64,000 nucleotides of DNA, taken from assembly GCA_015039465.1 (NCBI GenBank), contig MU130073.1, positions 654,708-718,707 on the forward strand. The letters run 5' to 3'. Of this stretch, positions 10,388 through 23,290 are shown one piece after another. The notes under the pieces are model-generated. The model worked only from the letters and a program-made list of their open reading frames with translations, was not told where the DNA came from and did no database searches. This DNA comes from Phlegmacium glaucopus. Its lineage: Eukaryota; Basidiomycota; Agaricomycetes; Agaricales; Cortinariaceae. Both the position numbers and the translations under genes were made by a program. The stretch's first letter is position 1, and each line of letters begins with the position of its first letter.

Positions 10388-13300
10388 ATGTCGAGCGAAA
10401 GACCATCCGGAAGTAATCTCGTAGAAAAAGTCGCTCGATCTTTCAGAAGGCAGTTATCTTCTCTTTTTCATTTGAAGCGCCCACCTACACCATCATCGAT
10501 CGAGGTGGGTTCAAGCTCTGGTAATCATATGGCGGTGATGGATGCGGGAACAAGGTGAGTAACTAAATCCTGTTGTCTGATACTACTTAATATCCTCATA
10601 CTTTCAAGTAATTTGCCGCTCGAAATGGTTAGCGGCGATCGCGCATTTGCCACGGCAGTTCCGAGTACTGAAGCATACACCGTATCCTCTCCAATCCCCG
10701 TACTCAATTCAACATCCAGACCTGCTGTGCCCAGGCAACTTGGTTCCACTAGTAGCCAAGGACCAGAATCTCTAGCCATGGTTGGCATCCATGTTGCGCT
10801 CATGACTTGCGTCACTAATTACTGCTCATTTAGCGCATACCTCCGAACACCCATAATCCAATGTCTTTCTTGCAAAGTGCTCAGAATGTATACATGCCAC
10901 AGGCAACGATTACCATGGCCAATGACGTAAGTGTCATTCTAGTAGCGTGAATGCTAATCTGTGTGCTAACGGTTCTATCTTGTCAGGTCCAGAATATATT
11001 CAGCGCTGATGGAAATGAACGAACGAAGCCTCAAATCTTAGTGAGCGTATATGATTTTTAGAGCAGGGTGGTCTTCGCTAAAACATTGTTCATAGACTGC
11101 TCTACGTGAGAATCTCTTGCCGCGCGCCGAGTTTGCGGAATACGACGCAGCATCCCCCGCTTCACGCAACGCATGTACGGAGAACACTCGCAAGGCAATC
11201 CTTAACGCGCTGCAAGTGTGGGCAAATGATAATATGACCACAAAAGTATACTGGCTCAATGGAATGGCTGGAACTGGCAAAACGACAATTGCTTACTCAT
11301 TCAGTGAAATCCTCCGTAAAAAGGATTGCCTTGGTGGTACCTTCTTCTCTTCTCACCTCCGGGTTGATACTAGTGATGTTCGTTGCATCATCCCCACCGT
11401 TGTCCTTCAGTTGGCCAAGTATCTTCCTTCCCTGTCACAACTTATCCTGGATGTGGTGGAAGCCAATCCTGACTGCTCATCTTGGAGGATTAGGAATCAA
11501 TTCCTGAATTTCATTGTTAAACCACTCACTGATGCATACAGGGACACCAGACAGGTAGTAGTTGTCCCAGTTATTGTTCTTGATGCTTTGGATGAGTGCT
11601 CTGACCAGTCCCTTGTGGCTGAGTTGCTTTCTGTGATCTTAAAGCATAGTAAATCTCTTCCAGTCAAGTTCTTCATCACTAGTTGTCCAGAGATAGTGCT
11701 CAAGGAGACTTTTGATCATTCTTGGGATCATTCCCACTTCATCCTTCATGAGGTTGAAAAGGAGATTGTCAAGGCTGATATTGAGCTTTATATTAAAACA
11801 TGCCTGCTTGGTGGCCAGGTGAAGCACAATGGGCACAGTTGGCCTCCTCAGGCTGAACTTGAAAGCCTTGTCAATATGTCTGGCACTTTGTTCATTTATG
11901 CAGCAACTGTCTGCAAATATATTGCTCAGAAGGGTAGTTTTAGCATCCCTCAACGTCTTTCAGATGTAGTCAATATGACATTGGGAGCAACATCTGGTGT
12001 AACACATCCACTAGATGTTCTTTATGAAAGAATTTTGGATGCTGCCTATGCCTTTACAAATGAAAAGGAGAGGATAAATATAGACAAGGTTCTCAGAGCT
12101 GTTGTATATGTCTACAATCCTCTCTCTATGACTGCCATCAGTGCTTTGATGCAAATGCCCATAGAGCACACTGAGGCTGCCCTTTCTTCTCTTCATTCCT
12201 TGATATATATTCCATCTCAAGACTCTAATGGACCCATCTCAACATTCCATGCCTCCTTCTATGATTTCATCAGTAATCAGATGCTTTCCTCAAAGTACTA
12301 TCTTGACCCCTGTGTTTCACATGAATCCCTAGCTCTTCAGTGTCTATCATTAATGGATACAGAGTGGTCAGGTAAAAGAGAAATTTCTCACTTGGCAGAA
12401 AGGAAATGTGAAGATATTTCTGAATCACTTGCATATGCATGTGATAGTTGGGCCTTTCACTTCACCTATGCCAATGATACCAATGGATCTGATAAGTTGA
12501 AACATTTTTTTGAAACACATCTTCTGCGATGGATGGATTGTTTGAGTATTTTAGGAAAGTTGGGAATTGCAATGCATGCACTATATAGGCTAGAAAATTG
12601 GGCAAATGTAAGTGGTCTTGTTGCTGCTAATGAATTATACTTACAATAGAAACCAGACCCAAAAGCACTTGGCCATGTTGGTGATTGATGCTGAACGATT
12701 TTTGAAAGAAAATTTTGATTTCATCAAAAGAAACAGCCTTGAAGGATGTCCATCAGCATTAGTTTGGCTGCCAGAAAAATCAGATATCTGGAAAACATAT
12801 GGAAGTAGAATGGACTGTCAATGGAAGCTCTGTGTAGGAAGGAGAAAGGCATGGAGCCTATGTGAAGCAGTTCTGAGACATTCAAATAGTGTGAAGTCTG
12901 GTGTCTTCTCTCCCGATAGTAGGAATATTGTATCTGCATGTGAGGATCATGTGAGGATCTGGAATACAGCCACAGGAGAGTGTGAAGCAGAGCTGAAAGG
13001 ACATTCATCCTGGGTCAGATCTGCTGTCTTCTCTCCTGATGGTAGGCATATTTTATCTGCATGTGAGGATCATGTGAGGATCTGGAATACAGCCACAGGA
13101 GAGTGTGGGGCAGAGCTAAGAGGACATTCATCCTGGGTCAGATCTGCTGTCTTCTCCCCTGATGGTATGCATATTGTGTCTGCATCTTCAGATCACACTG
13201 CACGGATCTGGAATACAGCTACAGGAGAGTGTGAAGCAGAGCTCAAAGGACATTCAAATAGGGTCACGTCTGCTGTATTCTCTTCTGATGGTATGCATAT

Positions 13301-14985
13301 TGTGTCTGCATCTTCTGATCACACTGCATGGATCTGGAATACAGCTACAGGAGAGTGTAAAGCAGAGCTGAAAGGACATTCAGACTGGGTCAATTCTGCT
13401 GTCTTCTCCCTTGATGGTATGCATATTGTGTCTGCATCTTCAGATCACACTGCACGGATCTGGGATACAGCCACAGGAAAGTGTGAAGCAAAGCTGAAAG
13501 GACATTCAAATAGGGTCACATCAGCTGTCTTCTCTTCTGATGGTATGCATATTGTGTCTGCATCTGATGATCACACTGCACGGATCTGGAATACATCCAC
13601 AGGAGAGTGTGAAGCAGAGCTGAAAGGACATTCAAATAGGGTCACATCTGCTGTATTCTCCCCTGATAGTATCCATATTGTGTCTGCATCTTATGATCAC
13701 ACTGCACGGATCTGGAATACAGCTACAGGAGAGTGTGAAGCAGAGCTCAGAGGACATTCAAATAGGGTCATATCTGCTGTCTTCTCTTCTGATGGTATGC
13801 ATATTGTGTCTGCATCTTCTGATCACACTGCACGGATTTGGAATACAGCCATAGGAGAGTGTAATGCAGAGATGAAGGGACATTCAAATAGGGTCATATC
13901 TGCTGTCTTCTCCCCTGATAGTATGCATATTGTGTCTGCATCTTATGATCACACTGCACGGATATGGAATACAGCTACAGGGGAGTGTGAAGTAGAGTTG
14001 AAAGGACATTCAAATAAGGTCACATCTGCTGTCTTCTCCCCTGATAGTATGCATATTGTATCTGCATCTTATGATCACACTGCACGGATCTGGATTACAG
14101 CTACAGGAGAGTGTAAAGCAGAGCTCAAAGGACATTCAAATACAGTCATATCTGCTATCTTCTCCCCTGATGGTATGCATATTGTGTCTGCATCTTCTGA
14201 TCACACTGCACGGATCTGGGATACAGCTACAGGAGAGTGTGAAGCAGAGCTGAAAGGACATTCAAGTATGGTCATATCTGCTGTCTTCTCCCCTGATGGT
14301 ATGCATATTGTGTCTGCATCTTATGATCACACTGCACGGATCTGGGATACAGCCACAGGAGAGTGTGAAGCAGAGCTGAAAGGACATTCAAATAGGGTCA
14401 TATCTGCTGTCTTCTCTCATGATGGTATGTATATAGTGTCTGTGTCTTCTGATCACACTGCACGGATATGGAATACAGCCACAGGAGAGTGTGAAGCAGA
14501 GCTCAAAGGACATTCAAATAGGGTCATGTCTGCTGTCTTCTCCCCTGATGGTATGCATATTGTCTCTGCATCTTCTGATCACACTGCACGGATCTGGAAT
14601 ACAGCCACAGGAGAGTGTGAAGCAGTGCTCACAGGATATAGTTCTATTCCATCTTCATCTAATGACACTCAATTACATGTTGTCTCACCACTTCCTGATG
14701 GTGTTTTTATCTGGAGAGATTCTTATGGTAACATTCATCTCTCATACCAGCCATCTTTCCTTGCAATATCTGAAAACACCATATTCCACACCAAAAACCT
14801 TCAGCATATCTGGATTCCACCTCCTTTCTGCAAACCACTAATTATGGTTCAATATCTGTCTAAGGTATTCCTTGGATATACATCAGGAGAGGTTTTGGTT
14901 TTAGAGGTAAGCTTGATTCTTCGATTTTACTCAGCATTTTACTTGATTACTCAACATTTGTCCTGAAATATAGTTTCTGGGTTAA
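10388..14985 (+). CDS. NACHT-WD40 STAND receptor (NLR-like), 1419 aa
   Basis: Seven exons with agreeing phases: 10388-10554, 10609-10780, 10834-10926, 10987-11040, 11096-12607, 12657-14906 and 14974-14985. The N-terminal 160 residues are low complexity and end in AQNVYMPQATITM, typical of the linker before fungal NACHT domains. The P-loop is GMAGTGKTT (about residues 218-226) and Walker B is IVLDALDEC (about 322-330). Helical and winged-helix-like parts follow to about 735, then 14 WD40 repeats (about 738-1326) and a short non-repeat tail. At 12608 the first AG (12649) would give a stop; the AG at 12656 keeps the frame into the WD part. Fungal receptors of this type are thought to sense non-self ligands through the repeats and trigger cell death or other defence. 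No N-terminal effector domain is recognised. The ATG at 10325 is an alternative start. Confidence 0.9.
12870..14634 (+). repeat. 14 near-identical WD40 repeats, 126-bp period
   Basis: Each unit is 42 aa except the first two, which lack the HTA part and are 40-41 aa. The common form is LKGHSNRVISAVFSPDGMHI then VSASSDHTARIWNTATGECE. Most positions are identical between units, also at the DNA level. Differences gather at a few sites: the two residues after GHS (SW, NR, DW, NK, NT, SM), the residue before SAVF (R, T, N, I, M), the residue before DG or DS (P, S, L, H), and the residue before DHT (S, Y, D). Confidence 0.95.
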
Positions 14986-15329
14986 CATTGTAAACTTCTC
15001 ATCAAGCCTGACTGATTGCTTCCATAAGACAATCACATTCTCCTTATTGTCACTTGTCAATTCTTTTTTCCCTCTCCCAGTATGTCCTTATATCCATTTC
15101 CAGTTTTTTGGCCATTTTTGTTGATACTTAGTAATACCAAAGTTTTTAATTGAAACTGCTGATCTGTAAGGGAATGCCTTACAATCAGCTGTATCACTTA
15201 CTTAGTGCTTGCACTCTTAGTTAACACATTTGCCACCCCTCTTATCTGGTTTACAAACATTTGATCTGCAGTTACACATATTTGTCATCTACACTGACAT
15301 CCAGTCCTATATCAACTATATATATATGT
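14986..15329. other. AT-rich intergenic stretch
   Basis: T-rich sequence after the receptor's stop, with a TATATATATG run near 15320. No coding signal was seen. Repeat-array sequence starts at about 15330. Confidence 0.5.
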
Positions 15330-16900
15330 TGGCTGTGATGACCATTTCTGAGATGCCTGATGAGGACATGGCAACCGAAGTAAACATGAAATTGCAAGAA
15401 TGATGTACATGTAATTCACTATCTTTCTTGATTTTCTGAACATCATCACTAAATTTTTTTTGTAGAGCCAATCAAATAAGACAATTTTGATACAACCTAA
15501 TTAGGGTCAGATACCAATTATGAATATTGAAGGGGACTTCATCATATAGTTGCTTGCTTCCAAGATTCTTTTCTTTTCTTGCATTTGTATTTATCAGCAT
15601 GAATGAGTTTTTTTTCTTACCATTGCTCACTGTTGCTGGTCCTCTTCATGAAATCCTTACTTTGTCGACATTAGTTGGTTAATTACACTGCTTTGAAGCC
15701 ATAAGGTCGTCGAATGAAATAAAGTGATGACCATCACAGAACAAAGAGTCACCTATGTCACATAGGCAGACAAAGGTAAACAATGTACTTTCCCAAAATG
15801 GCAACGATTAACCCCTTTAGACATACATTGTCATTACCAGTCCCAGCATCGCCGTGCTTCCGCTGCTCTACAATCGACAATATACCGTACTGCTTTATAG
15901 CCGAAGAACTATCCCCATTCCAGCAGGTTTTTACGTCCATCTCTGGGTCGGGTTTATCAAAAGAACATAACTTTCTAAGGAAGAGTGGACGAACTGGGTC
16001 TGAGCTCCATCGAACCAAAGTAGGCTATTTCGGGACATCGCATAGAGGAAGCAGGGAACGACCTTTGTAGATGTCTTCAACTATGAGAGCTATATCATCT
16101 TTGTCTATAGGATAACTGCTGTTTAAAGAAAACGAATCAAATACAAATGAAGGAAATTGTAGACTCGGATGAAAAAATCCTCCTTGATCTGATGATGAAT
16201 GATTTTGGAATCACGATGCAAGAGATCGTTATAAAGCCCTTGACATAGTTTTCTTCCTGTTCTTGATAGGACCAAGGACCGGTAATAAATATTCCGACAA
16301 AGACATTATCATATGCACTGACTCGTTCACAGAACCCCCTTTCCAAGTACTACAGACAGGGGTTTGACGTTCCCAGGAACGTCTAGATTTGTATGTCATA
16401 ATCCACGTTAATGGGTCGTAACCTGTGTTACTATGTTGCTTATCTTTATTTGTATTGGATCGCATTTGGCAGTGGCACCTATCGAAGAAAAGACAAGTGT
16501 TGAGAGTAAAAATCGAACGAATCTGCATGGATAATTACTGACTATAATATTATTGCTATAACAGCGCTTGAGTAGGTTGACTTTGCTTTGGTTATTTACC
16601 GATGGCGAATGTATTGCATTATTACCATGCAAACTAAGCAGGAAATGGGTATAATAAATGCGAGTCAACGGAATAAAAGGTTTAAATCGAAGTAAAATTT
16701 GTAACAAGGGACGAGAGAAAATGCAAGATGCGCCCAAAAAAAAAAAATCCTAGGATCAAAACAACGAGGAAGGACAGCATCATGATGAGTTAGCCCTCTC
16801 AAACGCGGGTTTTAACGCTGTTATCCATCCATGGAATTTCCAAATTGATCTACAGCATTCGTCTTAACCTAAGCCAAATGGGGAGTTAACAGCAATTTAA
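15330..16900 (+). pseudogene. Orphan-family 3' relic and flank
   Basis: 15340-15420 reads like the end of the orphan gene's second exon (ISEMPDEDMATEVNMKLQE) followed by a decayed copy of its last intron (ATTCACTATCTTTCTTGATTTTCTGAACATC) and a mutated last exon with AGAGCCAATCAAATAAG. The usual downstream words follow, including CATTGTCATTACCAGTCCCAGCATCGCC and GAACTGGGTCTGAGCTCCATCG. The donor GTACGT has become GATGTAC, so it cannot be spliced as in intact copies. Confidence 0.7.
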
Positions 16901-17069
16901 CAGCACTGTTGTTCAGGGTCTCTCCATGGGAATGAGTCAATTGTCCTGCGAAATACATTGTCAGTAAATTGTGCACGAAATAGGCAAACTAGAAACATAA
17001 ACACCACATATAAAAGGTTGGTTTCGCTTGAATCTCTTCGCTCAGCTCCCAATGACCCCGATATACGAT

Positions 17070-17880
17070 GTATCCCAATGACATCAACTCCTAAATTCAG
17101 CCGTGGTTCCTATCCCTTACGCAACGGCTCTGAGCATCGCAGGGCATCACTATGCCTAGCACTCCAGTGCAACGCTCCGTTGGCCCTATCATGGGTCAGC
17201 AGCGTCGACATCAACCTCCTCCAAGTTGCAATCGGCACAGCGGGCGCCGCAGGACGGAGGCTAGATATGCAGAGATAAACCTGAATCGTCGGGACCAACC
17301 TCAAGCGATCGATCCACAAGCAACGCAGGAGTCGGCTCGGCACAGAGGCCCCCGTCGAGCAACCCTTCGATGATAGATGGCAACCCGATCCAACCGAGGC
17401 GAAGAAAACCGTACGACAGGGATCGTTCAGATCCCTCCCTTCGGAGGTTGCGTACAGCCCTCTCGATGTACGAGGTCCTCGTTGTGGAGTTACAAAGTAT
17501 GTTGATTTCGCAATCCATCCATTATATTTTATCCACAACTTGTTTTAGCAGGCGCAACAGCAGGTGGATCGAAGATCCCTGCTGTAATCCCATTACCGGC
17601 GCCATCAACGTCGTTGACGCTATCGTGATCGGCACCATCACTCGCAAGCACCATCATCATCTCCACCTTCCGCGCCGACTTCACCACCTGCCTCATCTAC
17701 ATTGGCTATGACAGCCGTTTCTGAGACACCCGCCGAGGACGCGGCGAACACAAAGATGCGAGAACGTACGTGTACTTTACTATCTTTCTTGATTTTCTGA
17801 ACATTGTTGCTGAAATTCAAATTCTTCTGCAGAGCCCAACGAAGATGACGAAGATGACGAGGATGGGTATAGTGGAGGAG
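17070..17880 (+). pseudogene. Orphan-family copy B, decayed
   Basis: ATG at 17070 begins MYPNDINS and meets TAA after eight codons. The part coding for the hydrophobic LQAW..MIQQ segment is missing. The body is recognisable in two different frames (PSTPVQRSVGPIMGQQ from 17152; RRKPYDRDRSDPSLRRLRT from about 17400), which shows a frameshift between them. The first intron (GTATGTTGATTTCGCAATCC, from 17494) and the second (GTACGTGTACTTTACTATC, from 17766) are still in place. The last exon has changed to a run of GAAGATGACGAAGATGACG. A TATA-like ATATAAAAGG lies at 17008. Confidence 0.8.
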
Positions 17881-18399
17881 GGCGGTTCGAAGCCTCTCCT
17901 TGAGGGGAACCGACGATGATGTCGGTTTGCGAATCCCGGGAAGTCTTGCGGTCGATGATGGCGTGCAAGGAAGGATGACCCGAGGTCGTCGTTTGCAACG
18001 TTCCCCAGGTCAGACGATCTCCTCCAGATCGGATACAGATTAACAATATCGAAGGGAAGGATCGTACAATCCATTGGCTACAAGATTCATGTAAATTTTT
18101 CCAATTGGTATGAATGATTTTATTTTGCGTACCATTGCTCATTGTCGCTGATCATCTTCACGATTTCCTTGCGTTGTCGACATTAGATATCGGAATTATG
18201 CCCGGGAGGTCGGACAGACAGAACCTGCTATCGATGGGCGGGATGATTGTGGTTGTTGAGAGGAACAATGGTCACCTCTGGCACATGTGACCAGAGGTAT
18301 TATTTTTTGTCTACGAGTTCCGTTACCAAGGGTTTGTAAATTGTAATAAATATTCTGACAGGGAAATCTCGCACAAACTTTGGATTTTCTCGTCATCAG

Positions 18400-18990
18400 T
18401 ATGTTCTGCTTCGTAAAAGGGTTCTACTAAATCAGACCCGTTCGCTGCTCGATAACGGGAGTTCTAAAGTATGCTAGCGCAATATACTGCCTAGCCATGT
18501 TCCACATCCACGGTTTGTCCACCACATATGTTATCAACACCATCTATTGCTGCTCCTGTCATGGATCTGGGACCTTCAACCTCGAAATTCCAACCATTAC
18601 GATGCTTCTGGTGGCATTTCCTTGCGCTGGCGCGGCTCTATGGTCCCAGACGTAAGTGAAACCATACTCGGATTAATTAATTTTACCAAATTGCCACAAA
18701 GTCTTAAACTATTATCTACAAGCCTTCAGGATTAACCTCTTCGACGCGCAATGGGCTCAAAAAATAGCCGATATTGGCATCGTAATGGATTATAAATTTA
18801 CTAGTGTTTCACCAATGGACTTGATAGAACAAAGAAGACAGTCAAAAAAGGCGGCCAGGCAGCTCTCTCTACACCTCCATTTTTCCACTATTTAGCGAAC
18901 ATGTATAATCTATAATCACTCATGCAAAGTACCATCGATTAGGTTGTTACTCTTCTTCTCTTAAATTAAATCGCAACTACAAGGTTGATC
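18400..18990. other. Stretch between array copy B and the dehydrogenase gene
   Basis: Array similarity fades after about 18400. A 62-codon plus frame (18547-18735) contains a GTAAGT donor-like site at 18652 but nothing I recognise. The rest is AT-rich and serves as the 3' flank of the dehydrogenase gene. Confidence 0.35.
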
Positions 18991-19010
18991 AATTTTTTCC
19001 TGGGGGCCCT

Positions 19011-20225
19011 TCACTGCTCGTCCAAGTGATCCATCAATTCCTTCCCCTCCCGTAGCAAATCCTGCGAGAAGTGTTCAGTAGTCTTCGCATCATTTGCTAA
19101 GGCGTCTGAATAGGCGCGGAAGGCCACGACGGCGTCTTTTCCCAGAGGAAGACGAATGGGAGGATTTTCCGCAGTAGCAATGTGATCAAAAATGACCTTC
19201 ATAGCTGTCAAAAGAATAGATTAAATAATGCGTTTGGACCTATAGCTATCTTGCTGAGTCACCTTTGTGGGTGTCACCGGGGATGTCAACTCCGGGAATC
19301 AAATGTCTCATGTGTACCGTTGGTGAACCGGGGAAGTCGTAAGCTGGGTGGGGTGGGGTTTGGGCCAGTGATTCAGGTGAGGCACCACGAGTGTTGAATG
19401 CTCCTGGCATGACAATGGTAAACTATATATTCAGATGTCAGTTTCAAAACGTCATAAAAAAAAGTATGTGGAAATGACCTTGATGTTCCATTCGGGATCA
19501 AGTTCCTGTCATAATAAACATTGAATTATTGAAAATCGACAGAAGTAATTTACGGACCTTTTTCATTGCCTCAAGAGCACCAGCAATGGCTACGAAATCA
19601 GATAAATAAAGGTTTAAAGATTAAATTCTGAACGCGACTTGCCATGCTTTGCAGCTCCATACATGCCCAGTCCCGCGCTAGTGACGGTAGCGACGATACT
19701 CGTAGTTGTAATCAAGCGACCACCAATGGGCTTGTTAACCTCGCGGAAGGTCCTGATGGCCTCACGAGCAACATTCAAAGAACCCCAAAAGTTGGTTTCA
19801 AAGGAATTGCGTCCGTAATCGTCTGGAGTGGTTTCAACATCCCCGAGAAGACTATATCCGGCATTGTTGAAAACAACGTCTATCCGCCCGAACTTCTCCA
19901 CTGCCTTGTTGAAAGCCTCTTTGATTTCGTTGGGTTTGGTGACATCCAACCTGACAGGACAAACTTTATCGCCGTACTTGGCTACAAGATCGGCAATCGC
20001 TTCGGGTTTCCGTAAAGTTGCGACCGCAATATCCCCGTTTGAAGCTACCTTGAAGTAAGGTACGATGTAAATCATCAGATCTGAAGATTTAATGGCGATA
20101 TTCTCACAATTTCTGTCATGGTGCGACCCATTCCAGAAGAGGACCCAGTGACTGGAAAAACGTTAGTGAAGAATGCTCGAATATCGTGGACAAGAATACA
20201 CACTTAACCAAACAGTAGGAGCCAT
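19011..20225 (-). CDS. Short-chain dehydrogenase/reductase, intact
   Basis: Seven exons (20225-20204, 20151-20108, 20048-19643, 19589-19558, 19505-19479, 19422-19263, 19204-19011) give 294 aa. The cofactor motif TGSSSGMG lies at residues 9-16, NNAG at 83-86, catalytic Ser139, Tyr152 and Lys156 (YGAAK), and the usual PGAFNTR block follows. This is a classical Rossmann-fold SDR using NAD(H) or NADP(H). The substrate cannot be told; close relatives are annotated as oxidoreductases of secondary metabolism. The third intron starts with GCAAGT at 19642, a GC-AG intron with a strong consensus; no GT donor nearby keeps the frame. It is the only complete enzyme gene inside the decayed array, so it either inserted recently or is under selection. 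Confidence 0.9.
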
Positions 20226-20339
20226 GTTGGACGATGTAAGAGAGATGGTTTTCGAAATGCTTGATGGTAGGGATGTTGAGGTTATAAAGTGTCCATGAGG
20301 TTGACAAAGAACATTGCGGGATATTAGTCAACTATTGAT

Positions 20340-21100
20340 TATGATGAGTAAGAGTCAGTGTTGGACTGAAAGTCGATAGGTCATGACAACTAGTCAGTGA
20401 CTACACATCAAATTTCATCCTTCCATTTTGGGCATTCCTCAATACCCCCGGGAAATTCAGAAGGAATAGCATTATTTCGAACCAATGAATCGATTGGTAT
20501 GAGCGGATTTCACGATAACGAACATATAAGAAATTTTGACCCCAAAAAAATAGCTAAAAGTCTCAGGAAATTGTATTTTTATATAGATCTCTCCTAATCC
20601 TGTTCGATCCTTCAATAGAGAAGACTTTCATTAAGCCGTTCCCGGGAAAAAAAAAAGAAAACATCAATTTTCACTATGCCGTCCTCGTAAAGAGTCATGG
20701 TCCATGGAATGCTTCTGGCTTGTTAGCGGGGAGAGCAGCTGCGCGGGCTGTCAAAAAGCGAATACAACATCGACTGGTTTCTCGGGAGGGCCATGTTGGC
20801 CATTGGCGCAGTTCTCAACCCCCCAGAATAGCCTAGAGTACCCTGCAGTGGGATGTCCTAAATTTAGCCGACACATGACCAAACTCTTGATCTTTTTCGC
20901 CAAAAAATTTGCGGCACCAAAACCTTATGGGAATTTTCCGAAAACATGTTTATTGGACGTTTTCGGGGTGTCGGAATCCGAATCTCAGTCAAATTGTAAT
21001 TATAGTCAATGACTATGAAACAGTGTTGGACAGTCGGTAACTGAAAGTCGATAGTCAGGTCATGACGATAAGTAGTCAAAGTCAGTGACTGTGAAACGAC
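20340..21100. repeat. Direct repeats flanking a 0.6-kb stretch upstream of the dehydrogenase
   Basis: About 20352-20402 and 21019-21092 share ordered words: CAGTGTTGGAC, ACTGAAAGTCGATAG, GGTCATGAC and GTCAGTGACT. The enclosed 0.6 kb has no recognisable gene. A solo duplication or the ends of a decayed insertion would both fit. Confidence 0.5.
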
Positions 21101-21199
21101 CAAACCAGCTTATCAATCACTCCTTTTACATCACATCACTGACGATATTCATGACATAATTGATGTTGCATGGCCGCTTACGGTAATTCTACTAATAGT

Positions 21200-22400
21200 G
21201 GGTCATTAGTATCAGCGTGCTTCCGCTGCAATAGACAATATGCCGTGCTGCCTGATGGCTGAAGAATTATCCCCATCCCAGCAAGTTTTTACGTCCTTCT
21301 CTGCGTCGGGTTATCAAAAGGAACATAACTTGGAGTGGACGAACTGGGTCTGAGCCCCATCGAACCAACGTAGGTCTTTTCGGGACGTCGCGTAGAGGAA
21401 GCAGGGAATGGGCCCTGTAAACCTCTTCAACTATGAGAGCTTTATTGTTTTTGTCTATAAGACACCTGCTGTTTAAAGAAAAAAAGTGAAAAAACAAATA
21501 AAGTCTCGGATGAAAAAATCCTCCTTGATCTGATGATCAACGATTTTGGAATCACGATGCAAGATATCGTTATAAGCCCTTTACACAGTTTTCTCCCTCT
21601 TGCTAGGACAAGAACAGGCTTCCCAGGGGGTATGTCGCAATGTTTATACCAAAGGATTGAAGGGTAATAGGACTTCAGGACCTGGTAATAAATAATCCTG
21701 ACAAAGAAATTATCATATGCACTGACTCGTTCACAGAACCCCCTTTTCATTGTTCAAGTACTACAGACAGGGGTTTGACCTTCCCAGGAACTTCTAGATT
21801 TGTATGCCGTAATTCACGTTAGTAACGGTTAGCGAGTCGTAACTTGTGTCATTTGCTTATTTTTATTTGTATTGGATCGCATTTGGCAGTGGCACCCATC
21901 GAAGAAAAGACATCTATGAGTAGAAATTGAATGATCTGAATGGATAGTTGCTGACTATAATATTATTGCTATAACAGCGCTTGAGTAGGTTGACTTTTCT
22001 AATATTGACCGATGGCGAATTTACCATGCAAACTAAGCAGGAAACGGGTATAACCAATAAAAGTTAACGGAATAAAAGGTTTAAATCGAAGTGAAATTGG
22101 TAACAAGGGACGAGAGAAAATGCAAGATGCGCCCAACAAAAAATCCTAGGATCAAAACCACGAGGAAGGACAGCATCATGATCATGAGTTAGACCCTCGA
22201 ACGCGCGTTTTAACGCTGTTATCCATCCATGGAAGTTCCAAATTGATCTACAGCATTCATCTCGACCTAAGCCAAAAGGGGAGTTAACAGCAATTTAACA
22301 GCACTGTTGTTCAGGGTTTCTCCATGGGAATGAGTCGTTTGTCCTGCGAAATACATTGTTCAGTAAATTTTGCACGAGATAGGCAAACTAGAAACATATA
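21200..22400. repeat. Array flank sequence upstream of copy C
   Basis: This parallels 15840-16990: GCGTGCTTCCGCTGC, AGAATTATCCCCATCCCAGCA, GTGGACGAACTGGGTCTGAG, GGTTTAAATCGAAGTGAAATTGGTAACAAGGGACGAG and the upstream segment GCAAACTAGAAACATATACACCACATATATAAGG. It is the 5' flank of an array unit with no gene of its own. Confidence 0.7.
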
Positions 22401-22469
22401 CACCACATATATAAGGTTGGCTTCACTTCACTTGAATCCATTCCCTCAGCTCCCAATGACCTCGATATA

Positions 22470-23290
22470 CGACGTATTCCAATGACACCAACTCCCAAAT
22501 TCAGCCGTGGTTCCTATCCCTTATGCAACAGCTCTGAGCGTCGCAAGGAAACACTACGCCTAGCACTCCAGCGCAACGCTCCGTTGGCCCTATCATGGGT
22601 CAGTAGCATCCACATCAGCATCAACCTCCTTCGAGTCGCAATCAACACAGCGGGCGCCGCAGGACGGAGGTTCAATATGCAGAACTAAATTACCTGAATC
22701 ATCAGGACCAACCTCAAGAGATCGATCCACAAGCCACGCAGGAGTCTGCTCGGCACAGAGGACCCCGTCGAGCAGCCCTGGGTAGATGGCAACCCGATCC
22801 AACTGAGGCGAACCACACCGTACGAGATGGATCGTTTAAGTCCATCCCATCGGAGGCTGCGTACGTACAGACCTCTCGGTGTACGAGGTCCCCGTCGTGG
22901 AGTTACAAAGTATGTTGATTTCGCAATCCATCCATTATATTTTATTCACAACTCTTTATAGCAGGTGCAACAGCAGGCGGATCGAATATCCCTGCTGTAA
23001 TCCCAATACCAGCCTCATCAACGTCGTATATGCCATTGTAATCGGTCCCATCGGCACCATCACTGGCAGCACCTCCACCTGCTGCGTCAACCTGCCTCGG
23101 CTACATCAGGCTTTCCCCGAGTCACCCACCGAGGACGCGGCGACCTACGCGAACACAAAGATGTGAGAACGTACATGTAATTTACTATCTTTCTTGATTT
23201 TCTGATCATCGCTAAAATACTTCTGCAGAGCCGGGTCGATGATGAAGATGATGAAGGCGATGAAGATTGGTACAGCAGAGGAGAGAGGGT
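22470..23290 (+). pseudogene. Orphan-family copy C, decayed
   Basis: The start region reads GTATTCCAATGACACC, so the ATG-GAT of intact copies is lost. It shares with copy B the deletion after the start. Body fragments SERRKETLRLALQRNAPLAL and the YEVPVVELQ block near 22890 are in different frames. The first intron begins at 22911 (GTATGTTGATTTCGCAATCC). The last exon is altered to a GAAGATGATGAAGGCGATGAAG run. It is closer to copy B than to the intact copies. Confidence 0.8.

Noticed and set aside
12608..12649. Frameshift between the NACHT part and the WD40 part of the receptor
   Set aside because: A 49-nt intron (12608-12656) with GTAAGT and CCAG joins the two parts in frame, so the gene is whole.
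20397..21103. Possible small genes upstream of the dehydrogenase
   Set aside because: Frames are under 103 codons, overlap on both strands, have no motif and lie in a region with diverged direct repeats.
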